DNA of 61,607 bases, taken from the NCBI RefSeq assembly GCF_000621845.1, contig NZ_JHXF01000021.1, forward strand, positions 1 through 61,607. The letters run 5' to 3'. This document shows positions 25,738 to 35,252 of the stretch, one piece after another (position 1 is the stretch's first letter; the number at the start of each line of letters is the position of its first letter). Below the pieces are notes generated by a model that was not told where the DNA came from, ran no database searches, and saw nothing but the letters and a program-made list of their open reading frames with translations. A program made the position numbers and the translations under genes. Origin of the DNA: Ruminococcus flavefaciens MA2007 (GTDB lineage Bacteria; Bacillota; Clostridia; Oscillospirales; Ruminococcaceae).

Positions 25738-26940
25738 ATGAAGTTCAAAAACAAAGGAAGAAAGATCTACAAGACCAAGGAGAAGAATTACTACGGCAAA
25801 AGCCCTGTGGGAAAGGCTTTTTCTGTCGGTCTTACTGTTCTTCTGATAGGCGGTATAGGCTTTATTGGCTACAGCGTTGCCGAGCCGCTTATAAATTACT
25901 CTAAGAAAAAGGGCGACAATACAGAAAGTTCTGTTGCAGAGGCGGCTACCGAGGAGCTTACCGATGAAAACGGCGAGACAGTTACCGAGAATAATGCCCC
26001 TGATGTTCCGCTTCCTGTAAATGCGGAAAAATACAGAGCATATTCACTTACTACCAATGATCTTATAGGTACCGACACCTTAAAGGACGCATTGAAAAGA
26101 GTTCCTGCAGGTGAAAATATCGAGTACGTAGAGGTGCCTCTCAAGGTAGGCGGCGGAGAAGTTTACTATGCTTCCAACAATTATTACGTTACCTCGGCTG
26201 GTCTGATACGTTCATATATCAGGCTGAAGGATATAGTTTCCACTATAACCGACGCAGGCTATAAGCCTGTTGCCTGTGTAAGCACCTTCAACGATAATAC
26301 ACTGCCTAACTACTTCCGCGATATGAGCTATCTCTGTGTTGATGACGGCTCTCAGTGGATAGATAACACTGTTGAAGCAGGCGGCAAGCCATGGATGAAT
26401 CCGTTCTCTGAAACAGCGGTAAGCTATAACAGCGATATCGTTGAGGAGATATCATCGGCAGGCTTCGACAAGGTAGTGTGCTATGACTTTATCTTCCCTG
26501 ATTTCCGCCCTTCGGACGCTGAATATCTCGGAACAGAGGTCACAGGACCTGACAGATACATGGCTCTTACCTCGGCTGCAAATCTTATGTATGATAAGAT
26601 AATGCACAATGGAGCAACTATGCTTCTTGAAGTCAACGCAGCTGATCTTCTCAGAGGCAAGGACGACGTTTTACAGCCCATGCTTCTCAAAGTAAATACA
26701 GTTGTTCTCAATATAGACGTTGACGCTATAAGCTACGGAGTATACACAGGCGAAACTGTGTATGAGTTTAACGGTACTCCTGCTGAAAACGTAAAGAAAA
26801 TGCTTGATCTTGTGAGCGATGACGTTGAGGATTTCAACGTTGCTGTGCGTGTTTCTGGCGTTACGGCAAGCACACAGGACCTGCTCGATGCAAAGGACGA
26901 AATAGTCGAATACGGTTTCGATTCATATGTACTCGGCTAA
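25738..26940 (+). CDS. Membrane-anchored putative glycoside hydrolase-like protein (DUF4015 type)
   Basis: A 400-aa protein with a basic N-terminus (1-24), one membrane helix (about 27-50), an acidic linker, and an extracellular TIM-barrel-like domain (about 110-400). The segment KPWMNPFSETAVSYNSDIV then EISSAGFDKVVCYDFIFPDF matches the DUF4015 pattern (W-x-NP...Y...GFDE-x-x-x-DY-x-RFP), though the usual Glu/Arg are altered. Function is not shown; cell-wall or polysaccharide action is a guess. It follows the Rnf-like genes 34 nt downstream with a good SD (ATAGGAGAG). Confidence 0.65.
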   Translation: MKFKNKGRKIYKTKEKNYYGKSPVGKAFSVGLTVLLIGGIGFIGYSVAEPLINYSKKKGDNTESSVAEAATEELTDENGETVTENNAPDVPLPVNAEKYRAYSLTTNDLIGTDTLKDALKRVPAGENIEYVEVPLKVGGGEVYYASNNYYVTSAGLIRSYIRLKDIVSTITDAGYKPVACVSTFNDNTLPNYFRDMSYLCVDDGSQWIDNTVEAGGKPWMNPFSETAVSYNSDIVEEISSAGFDKVVCYDFIFPDFRPSDAEYLGTEVTGPDRYMALTSAANLMYDKIMHNGATMLLEVNAADLLRGKDDVLQPMLLKVNTVVLNIDVDAISYGVYTGETVYEFNGTPAENVKKMLDLVSDDVEDFNVAVRVSGVTASTQDLLDAKDEIVEYGFDSYVLG

Positions 26941-26980
26941 AAAATAACTCCCGACGGAACGTCGGAGAATGGAGTTTATC

Positions 26981-27940
26981 ATGGCAGAAAATTTCAAGGT
27001 CTCGCTTCAGCGCTTGATTGATGAATTCAAGCTGGAAAACATTTACGCGCCAAAGGATCCCAATGAGATAATGATCGATGAGAACGATGTAAACCGCCCC
27101 GGCTTGCAGCTCATGGGCTTCTATGAGTATTTCAATCCCGAGCGTATCCAGATAATCGGAAAAATGGAGTTCGCTTATCTTTCCACTATTGATGAAAAGA
27201 CCAGAAGAGAGCGTTTACAGCGCCTTTTCTCGCAGCGCATACCAGCTCTCATAATCACAAGAGAGCTCCCGTACTTCCCCGAAATGCTGGAGCTTGCCAC
27301 TGAGTTCGAGGTACCGCTTCTCAGAAGCAAGGAAAGCACATCTAACTTCATTGCAGGACTTATTGCGTTCCTCAATCTTACACTTGCTCCGAGAATCACA
27401 CGTCACGGTGTTCTCATAGAGATATACGGTGAAGGTGTGTTCATTACAGGTGAGAGCGGCGTAGGTAAGAGCGAGACAGCGATCGAGCTCGTAAAGCGTG
27501 GTCACAGACTTGTTGCCGACGACGCTGTTGAGATAAGAAAGGTCTCAAACATTAGCCTTGTGGGAAGCTCGCCTGACAATATCCGTCATTTCCTGGAGCT
27601 CCGCGGTATCGGTATCATCAACGCAAGACGACTCTTCGGTATCGGTGCTGTTAAGATGACCGAGAAGATAGACCTTGTTGTTGAGCTGGAGCAGTGGAAC
27701 TCTGAAAAGATATATGACCGTATGGGTGTAGACACCGAGTTCGTAAATATTCTCGGCGTGAAGATCCCGTCTCTTACTATTCCTGTAAAGCCGGGACGTA
27801 ACCTTGCGGTAATACTTGAAGTTGCTGCTATGAACAACAGACAGAAGAAAATGGGCTATAATGCAGCCCGAGAGCTTCTGAACAGACTTGGTATGGAATC
27901 CGATCCCAAGGAAGTTGTGCGTGATTATGACGCATTCTGA
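26981..27940 (+). CDS. hprK: HPr kinase/phosphorylase
   Basis: A 319-aa bifunctional enzyme that phosphorylates HPr at Ser46 and removes the phosphate, controlling carbon catabolite repression. Walker A GESGVGKS (about 156-163), and the family signature LELRGIGIINARRLFG, are present, with DDAVEIR between. The N-terminal DRTGG-like domain is intact. ATG 26981 has GGAG 6 nt upstream and gives MAENFKVSLQRL; the ATG at 26969 is too close to its SD. A short hairpin (26947-26966) lies in the spacer before it and could stabilise or process the transcript. MurB follows. Confidence 0.95.
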   Translation: MAENFKVSLQRLIDEFKLENIYAPKDPNEIMIDENDVNRPGLQLMGFYEYFNPERIQIIGKMEFAYLSTIDEKTRRERLQRLFSQRIPALIITRELPYFPEMLELATEFEVPLLRSKESTSNFIAGLIAFLNLTLAPRITRHGVLIEIYGEGVFITGESGVGKSETAIELVKRGHRLVADDAVEIRKVSNISLVGSSPDNIRHFLELRGIGIINARRLFGIGAVKMTEKIDLVVELEQWNSEKIYDRMGVDTEFVNILGVKIPSLTIPVKPGRNLAVILEVAAMNNRQKKMGYNAARELLNRLGMESDPKEVVRDYDAF

Positions 27941-27981
27941 TGATCTCACTACATAATTGAAAGATTCAGGGGGAAACTACT

Positions 27982-28884
27982 TTGGATATCAATGAACTGA
28001 CAAAACTATGCGATAAGCTCGGGTGCAGGATAACTCCCGAGGCTGCGCTTAAAGAATATATAACATTCAGATTCGGCGGCCCGTGCAGAGCTCTTATAAA
28101 TATAAATTCTGCCGATTCTGCCGCTGAACTGATAAAATACATGAAGCAAAATAATATCAAATACGGTATCCTCGGCAGAGGCAGCAATGTTATTGCTTCT
28201 GATGAGGGCTTTGACGGTGTGATACTTCATTTCGGCAGCGATTTTTCCGAGATAGAAGCCGACGGAAATACTATCCGCTGTGATGCGGGAGCACTTCTTG
28301 CTTCTGTCTGTGTCCGTGCTCAGCAGCTCGGACTTACAGGCATGGAGAACCTTTTCGGTATCCCCGGTACTGTAGGCGGTGCGCTTTACATGAATGCAGG
28401 CGCTTACGGCAGCGAAATGAAAGACGTTGTTGTCTCGGCTGAATATATCGACGAGGACTGCACCATAAAGACAATAAAAAGTGAGGATATGGAGCTTGCC
28501 TATCGAAGAAGCTTTTTCTCGGGCTCTGACAGAGTCATAACATCTGTTACTATGGAGCTCAAAGCAGGAGACGCCGATGAGATAAAGGCGGCAATGTCCG
28601 AATGTATGGCAAAGAGAAGCTCCAAGCAGCCGCTTGACTATCCAAGTGCAGGAAGTACCTTCAAGCGTCCCGAGGGAAGCTATGCTTCACTGCTCATCGA
28701 TCAGTGCGGACTGAAAGGTCTGACCTGCGGCGGTGCTATGGTTAGCGAAAAGCACAGCGGCTTTGTGATAAATAAAGGCTATGCGACCTGCGCAGACGTT
28801 TTGGAGCTCTGCGAAAAGGTCAAAAAGGTAGTAAAGGAGAAAACAGGATTTCAGCTTGAGCTCGAACCTGTTATCCTCAGCTGA
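27982..28884 (+). CDS. murB: UDP-N-acetylenolpyruvoylglucosamine reductase
   Basis: A 300-aa FAD enzyme that reduces UDP-GlcNAc-enolpyruvate in peptidoglycan synthesis. Conserved parts: TFRFGGPC, LGRGSNVI, GIPGTVGGALYMNAGAYG, YRRSFF, PSAGSTFKRP (catalytic Ser) and a C-terminal Glu in LELEPVI. It starts with TTG; AGGGGG lies 8 nt upstream. It sits between hprK and rapZ, as is common in Clostridia. Confidence 0.95.
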   Translation: MDINELTKLCDKLGCRITPEAALKEYITFRFGGPCRALININSADSAAELIKYMKQNNIKYGILGRGSNVIASDEGFDGVILHFGSDFSEIEADGNTIRCDAGALLASVCVRAQQLGLTGMENLFGIPGTVGGALYMNAGAYGSEMKDVVVSAEYIDEDCTIKTIKSEDMELAYRRSFFSGSDRVITSVTMELKAGDADEIKAAMSECMAKRSSKQPLDYPSAGSTFKRPEGSYASLLIDQCGLKGLTCGGAMVSEKHSGFVINKGYATCADVLELCEKVKKVVKEKTGFQLELEPVILS

Positions 28885-28910
28885 CCTTTAAAGTAATTAA
28901 GGAGAGAATT

Positions 28911-29783
28911 ATGCAGTTACTGATAGTAACGGGTATGTCAGGCTCGGGTAAATCAAGTGTTATGGACGTAATGGAGGATATCGGCTTTTATTGTATAGAT
29001 AATATCCCTCCAAAGCTGATAACACAGTTCGTTGACCTGTGCAGGCAATCCGAAACTGATATCAATAAAATAGCCGTTGCGGTAGATATCCGTACAGGCG
29101 ATATGTTTGCGGAGATATACCGCTCGTGGCTTGAACTGAAGCGTCAGCCCGATGTTGATGTTAAGGTGTTGTTTGTTGAAGCAACTCACGACGTACTGCT
29201 GAAGCGTTATAAGGAAACACGCCGCAAGCACCCGCTGTCGGATAAGTTCAATGGAAGTATTCACGAAGCAATTAATTTTGAGTGGACTCAGCTTTCACAG
29301 CTTCGCGAGATAGCCGACTATTACATAGAGACATCTAACTTTACCACCTCACAGCTAAAGGAGCAGGTAAAGTCCATATTCCTTGAAAAGAGCTCAGATT
29401 CGCTCATAATCAAGGTGATGTCCTTTGGCTTCAAGTACGGTGTATCAACTGAGGCAGACTTAGTATTTGACGTAAGATGTCTGCCTAATCCGTTTTATAT
29501 CGAGGAGCTTCGCAATCATACAGGCTGTGACAGTTGTGTAAGGGACTATGTTATGAGCTTTGAACAGTCGAAAACTCTATTTGACAAGCTCAAAGACCTT
29601 ATCGACTATCTTATTCCGCTTTATGTACAGGAGGGCAAGAGCCAGCTTGTTATAGCCTTTGGCTGTACAGGCGGAAAGCACCGCTCCATAACTTTTGCCG
29701 AGCTTATGGCTGACCACCTTATTGATAAGGATTATAAGGTACAGAAGTACCACCGCGATATAACAAAAGATAAAAAATTCTGA
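28911..29783 (+). CDS. rapZ: RNase adapter protein RapZ / YvcJ (P-loop nucleotide-binding)
   Basis: A 290-aa protein. Walker A GMSGSGKSS at 8-16, Walker B-like VAVDIRTG, and the C-terminal GCTGGKHRSI motif of the family. RapZ controls GlmS through small RNAs in enterobacteria; YvcJ in Bacillus hydrolyses GTP and affects competence. In Firmicutes it is usually followed by glmR (yvcK) and whiA; here whiA follows directly and glmR is absent at this place. The SD GGAGAG precedes ATG. Confidence 0.93.
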   Translation: MQLLIVTGMSGSGKSSVMDVMEDIGFYCIDNIPPKLITQFVDLCRQSETDINKIAVAVDIRTGDMFAEIYRSWLELKRQPDVDVKVLFVEATHDVLLKRYKETRRKHPLSDKFNGSIHEAINFEWTQLSQLREIADYYIETSNFTTSQLKEQVKSIFLEKSSDSLIIKVMSFGFKYGVSTEADLVFDVRCLPNPFYIEELRNHTGCDSCVRDYVMSFEQSKTLFDKLKDLIDYLIPLYVQEGKSQLVIAFGCTGGKHRSITFAELMADHLIDKDYKVQKYHRDITKDKKF

Positions 29784-29800
29784 GCAGGGAGTGAGTTGAA

Positions 29801-30709
29801 ATATCCTTCTCAAATGATGTAAGGCAGGAGATATGCTCATCTGTAAACGATAAAGACAGGCGGTTTGCCTGCCTTTACGGTATGCTGCTGTTTTGCAGAA
29901 CGCTCAATCGTGAGCATATCTGCTTTCAGAGCGAGAGCAGAATCTCCGCCGAGCTTTTTTGCAGTCTTTTTGAAGCTGTTTTCCGCAAGAAGCTGAGCGT
30001 AACAGAACACCTCAGAAAAAACGGTGTCGTTCTATGCTCTTGCGACACGGACAGCGAGACTGCACAGGAAGTATTTCAGAAATACCGTCTTGCGGATAAT
30101 GCAAGACTTATTGATTCCGAGATTATTGCCACAAATAGTCTCGGAGTTTTTACAGCAGGAGTATTTCTTGCCTGCGGTAGTGTGAACGATCCGAACAAGG
30201 AATATCATCTTGAATTTGCCTGCCCCGAGGAGCAGCTTGCTGTACAGCTTGCAACGCTTCTCGGCGACATAGGCGTTACCGCAAAAACGGTTGTCCGCAG
30301 GGGACAGCATATAGTCTATATCAAGGGCAGTGAGTCCATAGAGGACACGCTGACCTTTATCGGTGCGTCCCAGTGTACTCTTGAACTTATGAACACCAAG
30401 ATTTACAAGGATATCCGCAACAAGGCCAACAGGATAGCAAACTGCGACGCCGCAAATATCGACAAGGTAGTCAAAGCGGCTATGAAGCAGATAGATGATA
30501 TCAAGCTCATCGACCATGCTGTAGGACTTGATACGCTGTCAGACGAGCTTCGTGAGGTAGCACAGCTCCGACTTGATAATATCGATATGAGCTTACAGGA
30601 GATAGGTGAGACTCTCAGTGAGCCCATTAGCCGTTCGGGTGTAAATCACCGCTTCAAGAAGCTTGCTAAGCTTGCAGACGAGATACGCGGAGGTTCGTAT
30701 GAGAAGTGA
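29801..30709 (+). CDS. whiA: WhiA regulator; probable ATA start codon
   Basis: WhiA, a protein with a LAGLIDADG-like N-terminal domain and a C-terminal HTH (SLQEIGETLSEPISRSGVNHR), linked to cell division and envelope control. The first standard start is ATG 29882, which would give 275 aa and cut the N-terminus. Upstream in the same frame, with no stop back to 29794, the DNA encodes ISFSNDVRQEICSSVNDKDR, which matches the conserved WhiA start (M-SFS-x-x-V-x-x-E). The codon at the Met position is ATA (29801-29803), one base from ATG, and GGGAG lies 9 nt before it. So I annotate 302 aa from ATA. A lost base in the preceding AAA run is the alternative, which would make TTG 29796 the start. Confidence 0.8.
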   Translation: MSFSNDVRQEICSSVNDKDRRFACLYGMLLFCRTLNREHICFQSESRISAELFCSLFEAVFRKKLSVTEHLRKNGVVLCSCDTDSETAQEVFQKYRLADNARLIDSEIIATNSLGVFTAGVFLACGSVNDPNKEYHLEFACPEEQLAVQLATLLGDIGVTAKTVVRRGQHIVYIKGSESIEDTLTFIGASQCTLELMNTKIYKDIRNKANRIANCDAANIDKVVKAAMKQIDDIKLIDHAVGLDTLSDELREVAQLRLDNIDMSLQEIGETLSEPISRSGVNHRFKKLAKLADEIRGGSYEK

Positions 30710-33700
30710 CGAATTTGTAAATCTTCATGTCCATACCGAGTACAGCCTACTTGACGGCGCCTGCCGTATAAAAGAGCTTATAGCGCGTATCAAAGAGCTC
30801 GGTCAGACCGCTGTCGCCATAACAGACCACGGAAATATGTACGGCGCTGTAGAGTTCTGGAATGCCGCAAAAGCCGAGGGCGTAAAGCCCGTTATCGGCT
30901 GTGAGGTCTACGTTGCAAGGCGTACACGCCATGACCGTGAGCCTAAGCTTGACGCTTCGTCCTATCATCTCATACTTCTCTGCGAGAACAACGAGGGCTA
31001 CAGAAATCTTGTAAAGCTTGTATCTCTGGCAAGCATTGAGGGCTTTTACAATAAGCCACGTGTTGATCTGGAGCTCCTGAAAAAATATCACAGCGGACTT
31101 ATCTGTATGTCAGCCTGTCTTGCAGGCGAGATACCGAGACTTCTTGTCGACGGTCACTATGACGAGGCAAAGGCAGTTGCTTTGAAATACCGTGATATCT
31201 TCGGCGATGGTAATTACTTCATCGAGATACAGAATCACGGTATAAAAGAAGAACTGAAAATTCTCCCGCTTCTTTATAAGCTTTCGTCAGAAACGGGTAT
31301 CCCTCTTGCGGCTACAAACGACTGCCACTATATAGAAAAAAAGGACGCCGAAATGCAGAACGTCCTTCTTTGCATACAAACGGGAAAAACTCTCAGCGAT
31401 CCTAACGCTATGCGTTTTGAGACCGAGGAGTTCTACGTTAAGTCAGCAGATGAAATGGCAGCTCTTTTCAAGGGACACGAGGAAGCTGTCAGCAATACCG
31501 CTCTTATTGCAGAGCGCTGTAATGTTGAATTCGAGTTTGGCAATATAAAGCTCCCGAAGTTCACTATCGAGGGCGTTGATGATAACAAGGCGTATTTCCG
31601 AGAGCTCTGCCGAAAAGGCATGATAGAGCGATACGGCGAGGATCCTCCGAAAAAAGTTGTTGAGCGCATGGAATATGAGCTTGACGTTATCACAAAAATG
31701 GGCTATACGGACTACTATCTGATAGTCTGGGACTTCATTCGCTATGCCCGTGAGCATAATGTCCCTGTAGGTCCGGGGCGAGGTTCGGGAGCAGGCAGTC
31801 TTTGCGCCTATTGTATCGGTATCACAGGAATTGATCCTATCAAGTTCAATCTGCTCTTTGAGCGTTTCCTCAATCCCGAAAGAGTAAGTATGCCCGACTT
31901 TGATATCGACTTCTGTATCGAGGGACGTCAGAGCGTCAAGGACTACGTTGTACGCAGATACGGTGCGGATTATGTTTCAGAGATAATCGCATTCGATACG
32001 CTGAAAGCCCGTGCGGCAGTCCGCGATGTGGGACGAGTTCTCGGTATATCCTATCAGCTCTGCGACAGAGCCGCAAAGGAGATAGATCCGCGGGCTACAC
32101 TTAGTCAGGCTATGAAGGAGTCCGATGAGCTCAGCGGACTTTATCATTCCGACAGAGATATGCGCAGGTGTATCGACCTTGCAAAAAAGCTTGAGGGAAT
32201 GCCGCGCCACGCTTCAACTCATGCGGCAGGCGTTGTAATATCCGCAGTACCTCTAAGCGACCTTGTGCCGCTCCAGAAAAACGACGATACAGTAGTTACT
32301 CAGTACACTATGGGAGTCCTTGAATCACTGGGGCTTTTGAAAATGGATTTTCTCGGACTGCGCAATCTTACAATTATAAGAGACACGGTCAACGAGATAC
32401 ACAAGACGGAGCCTGATTTCGATATCAGTGCAATACCCGTTGACGATAAAGCAGTATATGAAATGATGACGAGGGGCGATACAGAGGGCGTTTTTCAGTT
32501 TGAAAGCGAGGGCATGACTGCCCGTGTTATGGAGCTTGCTCCCGAGCGCCTTGAAGACCTTATCGTTATAATCTCACTTTACCGTCCGGGACCTATGAAG
32601 TCCATACCTGTATATATCGAAAACAAGAAGCACCCAGAAAGCGTCACCTACAAGCATCCGCTTCTGAAAGACATACTTGCCGATACCTACGGCTGTATGG
32701 TATATCAGGAGCAGGTAATGGAGATTTGCCGAAAGCTTGCAGGCTATTCTTACGGACACGCAGATATAGTCCGCAGAGCTATGGCAAAAAAGAAGCACGA
32801 CGTAATGCTGAAAGAGCGTGAGAGCTTTGTAAGGGGAGCGGCTGATAATGGAGTTTCGGAAGATATTGCAAACTCCGTATTCGACGAAATGGTAAGCTTT
32901 GCTTCATACGCTTTCAATAAATCCCATGCGGCGGCATACGCCTATCTTGCGTATCAGACGGCATATCTGAAGTGCCACTATCGTGGTATTTACATGGCGG
33001 CGCTGATGTCCAGCGTTATGGGACAAAGTGACAAGCTTGCTGAGTATATCAATTCCTGCAAGGAAAACGGAATAGAGATTCTGAGCCCTGATATAAATAA
33101 GAGCAATAAGGGCTTCACATATGTTGGCGGTAAGATGTATTTCGGTCTGCTTGCAATAAAAAATGCAGGAAGCGGACTAGCGGACAAGATAATCTCAGAG
33201 CGTACAAAAAACGGCGCTTTCACAGGCTTGCAGGATTTCTGTGAGCGAGTCGAGGGCAGGGAGCTTAACAAAAAAGCTCTTGAAAATCTTATAAAGTCAG
33301 GAGCCTTTGACGGTCTGGGACATAACCGCAGACAAATGCTTGAAAGCTATGACGAAATACTGGACATGACAGGAGCAGGTACAAGGGGAGTAATAGAGGG
33401 ACAGCTCAACTTCCTCGAGGGTACGGACACCTCAGAGATGAATGTCCGTATTCCGTATAAGCAGGAGTATGACACGAAACAGCTTCTTGCAATGGAAAAA
33501 GAAGCCACGGGAATGTATCTCAGCGGTCACCCTTTGTCGCCCTATTACTGGATAGGCGAGCTTATGCACGTCCGCAGGATAGGCGATATCCTCACAGACA
33601 GCACTGTAAAGGACGGCACGTCTGTAAAGCTTCTGTGCTGCGTTGAGAGCGCAAAGCTCCATGTTACCAAAAACGGTGACAAGATGAGCTTCGCTGTCTT

Positions 33701-34106
33701 TTCAGACGAAACAGGGGAGATAGAGGGAGTTGTATTCCCCGACCTGTTTATGGTAAGCGGCGGCAAGCTTGTCCCTGACGGTATAGTTATTGTTAGCGGT
33801 AAAATATCCGTCAAGGACGACAGACTTACAGTGATATGCGGAGCAATAACCGCTGATACAGAGCTTGAACGTTTGATATCCACTATGAAGCTCTGCATAA
33901 AAACGACTTCGTCAGAAGCCGCTTTTACAAAGGGATTTATTGACCTCTGCACTCAGAACAGCGGAACTACAGCAATATGTCTGTATCTTGGGGATATGAA
34001 AAAAACTGTTATTCCGAGGACAAAACTCAGCGTAAAGGTCACAAAGGAGTTCTGCGAAGAGCTGAAAAAGCACTATGCTCCCTCTCAAATCGGGCTTATA
34101 CAGTGA
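30699..34106 (+). CDS. dnaE: DNA polymerase III alpha subunit (DnaE)
   Basis: A 1135-aa replicative polymerase. It opens with the PHP domain (VNLHVHTEYSLLDG, ITDHGNMYG), then the palm with MPDFDIDF (catalytic Asp pair near 399-403), PGRGSGAGSL, and the fingers region GRVLGISY. After the helix-hairpin-helix part, an OB-fold (about 985-1065) ends the conserved core. The ATG overlaps whiA by 11 nt, with GGAGG just upstream, so it is coupled. DnaE rather than PolC is seen here; Clostridia usually have both. It is the last gene of the long operon. Confidence 0.95.
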   Translation: MRSDEFVNLHVHTEYSLLDGACRIKELIARIKELGQTAVAITDHGNMYGAVEFWNAAKAEGVKPVIGCEVYVARRTRHDREPKLDASSYHLILLCENNEGYRNLVKLVSLASIEGFYNKPRVDLELLKKYHSGLICMSACLAGEIPRLLVDGHYDEAKAVALKYRDIFGDGNYFIEIQNHGIKEELKILPLLYKLSSETGIPLAATNDCHYIEKKDAEMQNVLLCIQTGKTLSDPNAMRFETEEFYVKSADEMAALFKGHEEAVSNTALIAERCNVEFEFGNIKLPKFTIEGVDDNKAYFRELCRKGMIERYGEDPPKKVVERMEYELDVITKMGYTDYYLIVWDFIRYAREHNVPVGPGRGSGAGSLCAYCIGITGIDPIKFNLLFERFLNPERVSMPDFDIDFCIEGRQSVKDYVVRRYGADYVSEIIAFDTLKARAAVRDVGRVLGISYQLCDRAAKEIDPRATLSQAMKESDELSGLYHSDRDMRRCIDLAKKLEGMPRHASTHAAGVVISAVPLSDLVPLQKNDDTVVTQYTMGVLESLGLLKMDFLGLRNLTIIRDTVNEIHKTEPDFDISAIPVDDKAVYEMMTRGDTEGVFQFESEGMTARVMELAPERLEDLIVIISLYRPGPMKSIPVYIENKKHPESVTYKHPLLKDILADTYGCMVYQEQVMEICRKLAGYSYGHADIVRRAMAKKKHDVMLKERESFVRGAADNGVSEDIANSVFDEMVSFASYAFNKSHAAAYAYLAYQTAYLKCHYRGIYMAALMSSVMGQSDKLAEYINSCKENGIEILSPDINKSNKGFTYVGGKMYFGLLAIKNAGSGLADKIISERTKNGAFTGLQDFCERVEGRELNKKALENLIKSGAFDGLGHNRRQMLESYDEILDMTGAGTRGVIEGQLNFLEGTDTSEMNVRIPYKQEYDTKQLLAMEKEATGMYLSGHPLSPYYWIGELMHVRRIGDILTDSTVKDGTSVKLLCCVESAKLHVTKNGDKMSFAVFSDETGEIEGVVFPDLFMVSGGKLVPDGIVIVSGKISVKDDRLTVICGAITADTELERLISTMKLCIKTTSSEAAFTKGFIDLCTQNSGTTAICLYLGDMKKTVIPRTKLSVKVTKEFCEELKKHYAPSQIGLIQ

Positions 34107-34142
34107 TTTTTGAGATGAAAGCGGAAAAAATACGGAATACAC

Positions 34143-34171
34143 TTGACATTTTTTCCACAAAGTAGTAAAAT
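34143..34171 (+). promoter_or_regulatory. Promoter of pfkA
   Basis: TTGACA (34143-34148), 17-nt spacer, TAAAAT (34166-34171). This gives pfkA its own start signal within the dnaE-pfkA junction, with a leader of about 70 nt that includes a CCGCAG/CTGCGG hairpin-like repeat. Confidence 0.75.
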
Positions 34172-34246
34172 ATAAGAGTATGGAATTACGCCGCAGTTTC
34201 CCTGCGGGTTAAACAATATATGCCAAGTGCAGAATGGAGAATATGT

Positions 34247-35209
34247 ATGATCAAGAAAATTGGTGTTTTAACAAGCGGCGGTGACGCTCCCGGAATGAAT
34301 GCCGCTGTAAGAGCTGTTGTAAGATCTGCTCTTGCCAAGGGCATGGAGGTCTATGGTATCCGCAGAGGTTATGTCGGACTTCTCAACGGTGATATCATCA
34401 AGATGGACGAGAGAAGCGTTTCCGATATTATACACAGAGGCGGTACAGTTCTTTATACTGCAAGATGTCCTGAATTCAGAACAGCAGAGGGCGTTGCAAA
34501 GGGTAAGGCTAAGCTTGACGAGCTCGGTATCGAGGGACTTGTAGTTATCGGCGGTGACGGTTCATTCAGAGGTGCAGCTGATCTTTCTGCACAGGGATTC
34601 CTTTGCATTGGTATTCCCGGTACTATCGACAATGATATTGCCTGCACAGATTACACTATCGGATTTGATACAGCTATGAACACAGCTATGGAGCTTGTTG
34701 ACAAGCTTCGTGATACATCTCAGTCCCACGACAGAATCTCAGTTGTTGAGGTAATGGGAAGAGGCGCAGGTCATATCGCTGTTAATACAGGTATTGCCTG
34801 CGGAGCAACAGATATCATCACAAAGGAAGTTCCTTACGATATAAACGCTATCGCAAACACAATGCTGGCTAAGAAGGCAAAGGGCAAGCAGAACTTTGTT
34901 GTTATCGTAGCAGAGAGCATCGGTCACTCAGACGAGATCGCAAATCTGCTCCACGAAAAGACAGGCATCGAAGCAAGATCAACTATCCTCGGTCACGTAC
35001 AGAGAGGCGGCTCTCCTACAGTAAGAGACAGAGTTGAAGCTACTAGAATGGGCTACTATGCTGTTGAGCTCCTTGAGCAGGGCGTTGGCAACCGTGTTAT
35101 CGGTATCAAGGACAGCAAGCTTGTTGACTATGATATCCAGGAAGCACTTGCTATGCACAAGGATTATGACGAGAAGCTCCACCACATCGCTGAGGAGATC
35201 GCATACTAA
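34247..35209 (+). CDS. pfkA: ATP-dependent 6-phosphofructokinase
   Basis: A 320-aa glycolytic enzyme. LTSGGDAPGMNAAVR at the N-terminus, GGDGSFRGA (about 102-110; the Gly after Asp indicates ATP rather than PPi), GTIDNDI with the catalytic Asp, and MGRGAGHIA are all present. ATG 34247 has GGAG 7 nt upstream; the longer frame from 34220 is not needed. dnaE-pfkA is a familiar gene order in Clostridia. Pyruvate kinase, often next, is absent here. Confidence 0.95.
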   Translation: MIKKIGVLTSGGDAPGMNAAVRAVVRSALAKGMEVYGIRRGYVGLLNGDIIKMDERSVSDIIHRGGTVLYTARCPEFRTAEGVAKGKAKLDELGIEGLVVIGGDGSFRGAADLSAQGFLCIGIPGTIDNDIACTDYTIGFDTAMNTAMELVDKLRDTSQSHDRISVVEVMGRGAGHIAVNTGIACGATDIITKEVPYDINAIANTMLAKKAKGKQNFVVIVAESIGHSDEIANLLHEKTGIEARSTILGHVQRGGSPTVRDRVEATRMGYYAVELLEQGVGNRVIGIKDSKLVDYDIQEALAMHKDYDEKLHHIAEEIAY

Positions 35210-35220
35210 GAATAATATTA

Positions 35221-35249
35221 ATGCACCTGTGAAAACAGGTGCATTTTTT
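35221..35249 (+). terminator. Terminator of pfkA
   Basis: ATGCACCTGT (35221-35230), GAAA loop, ACAGGTGCAT (35235-35244), then T's. Confidence 0.9.
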
Positions 35250-35252
35250 ATG

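Noticed and set aside
29796..29822. A short leader ORF (TTG start, 8 codons) before whiA
   Set aside because: The SD to TTG spacing is only 4 nt and the frame is ordinary in length; kept only as part of the alternative explanation for the whiA start.
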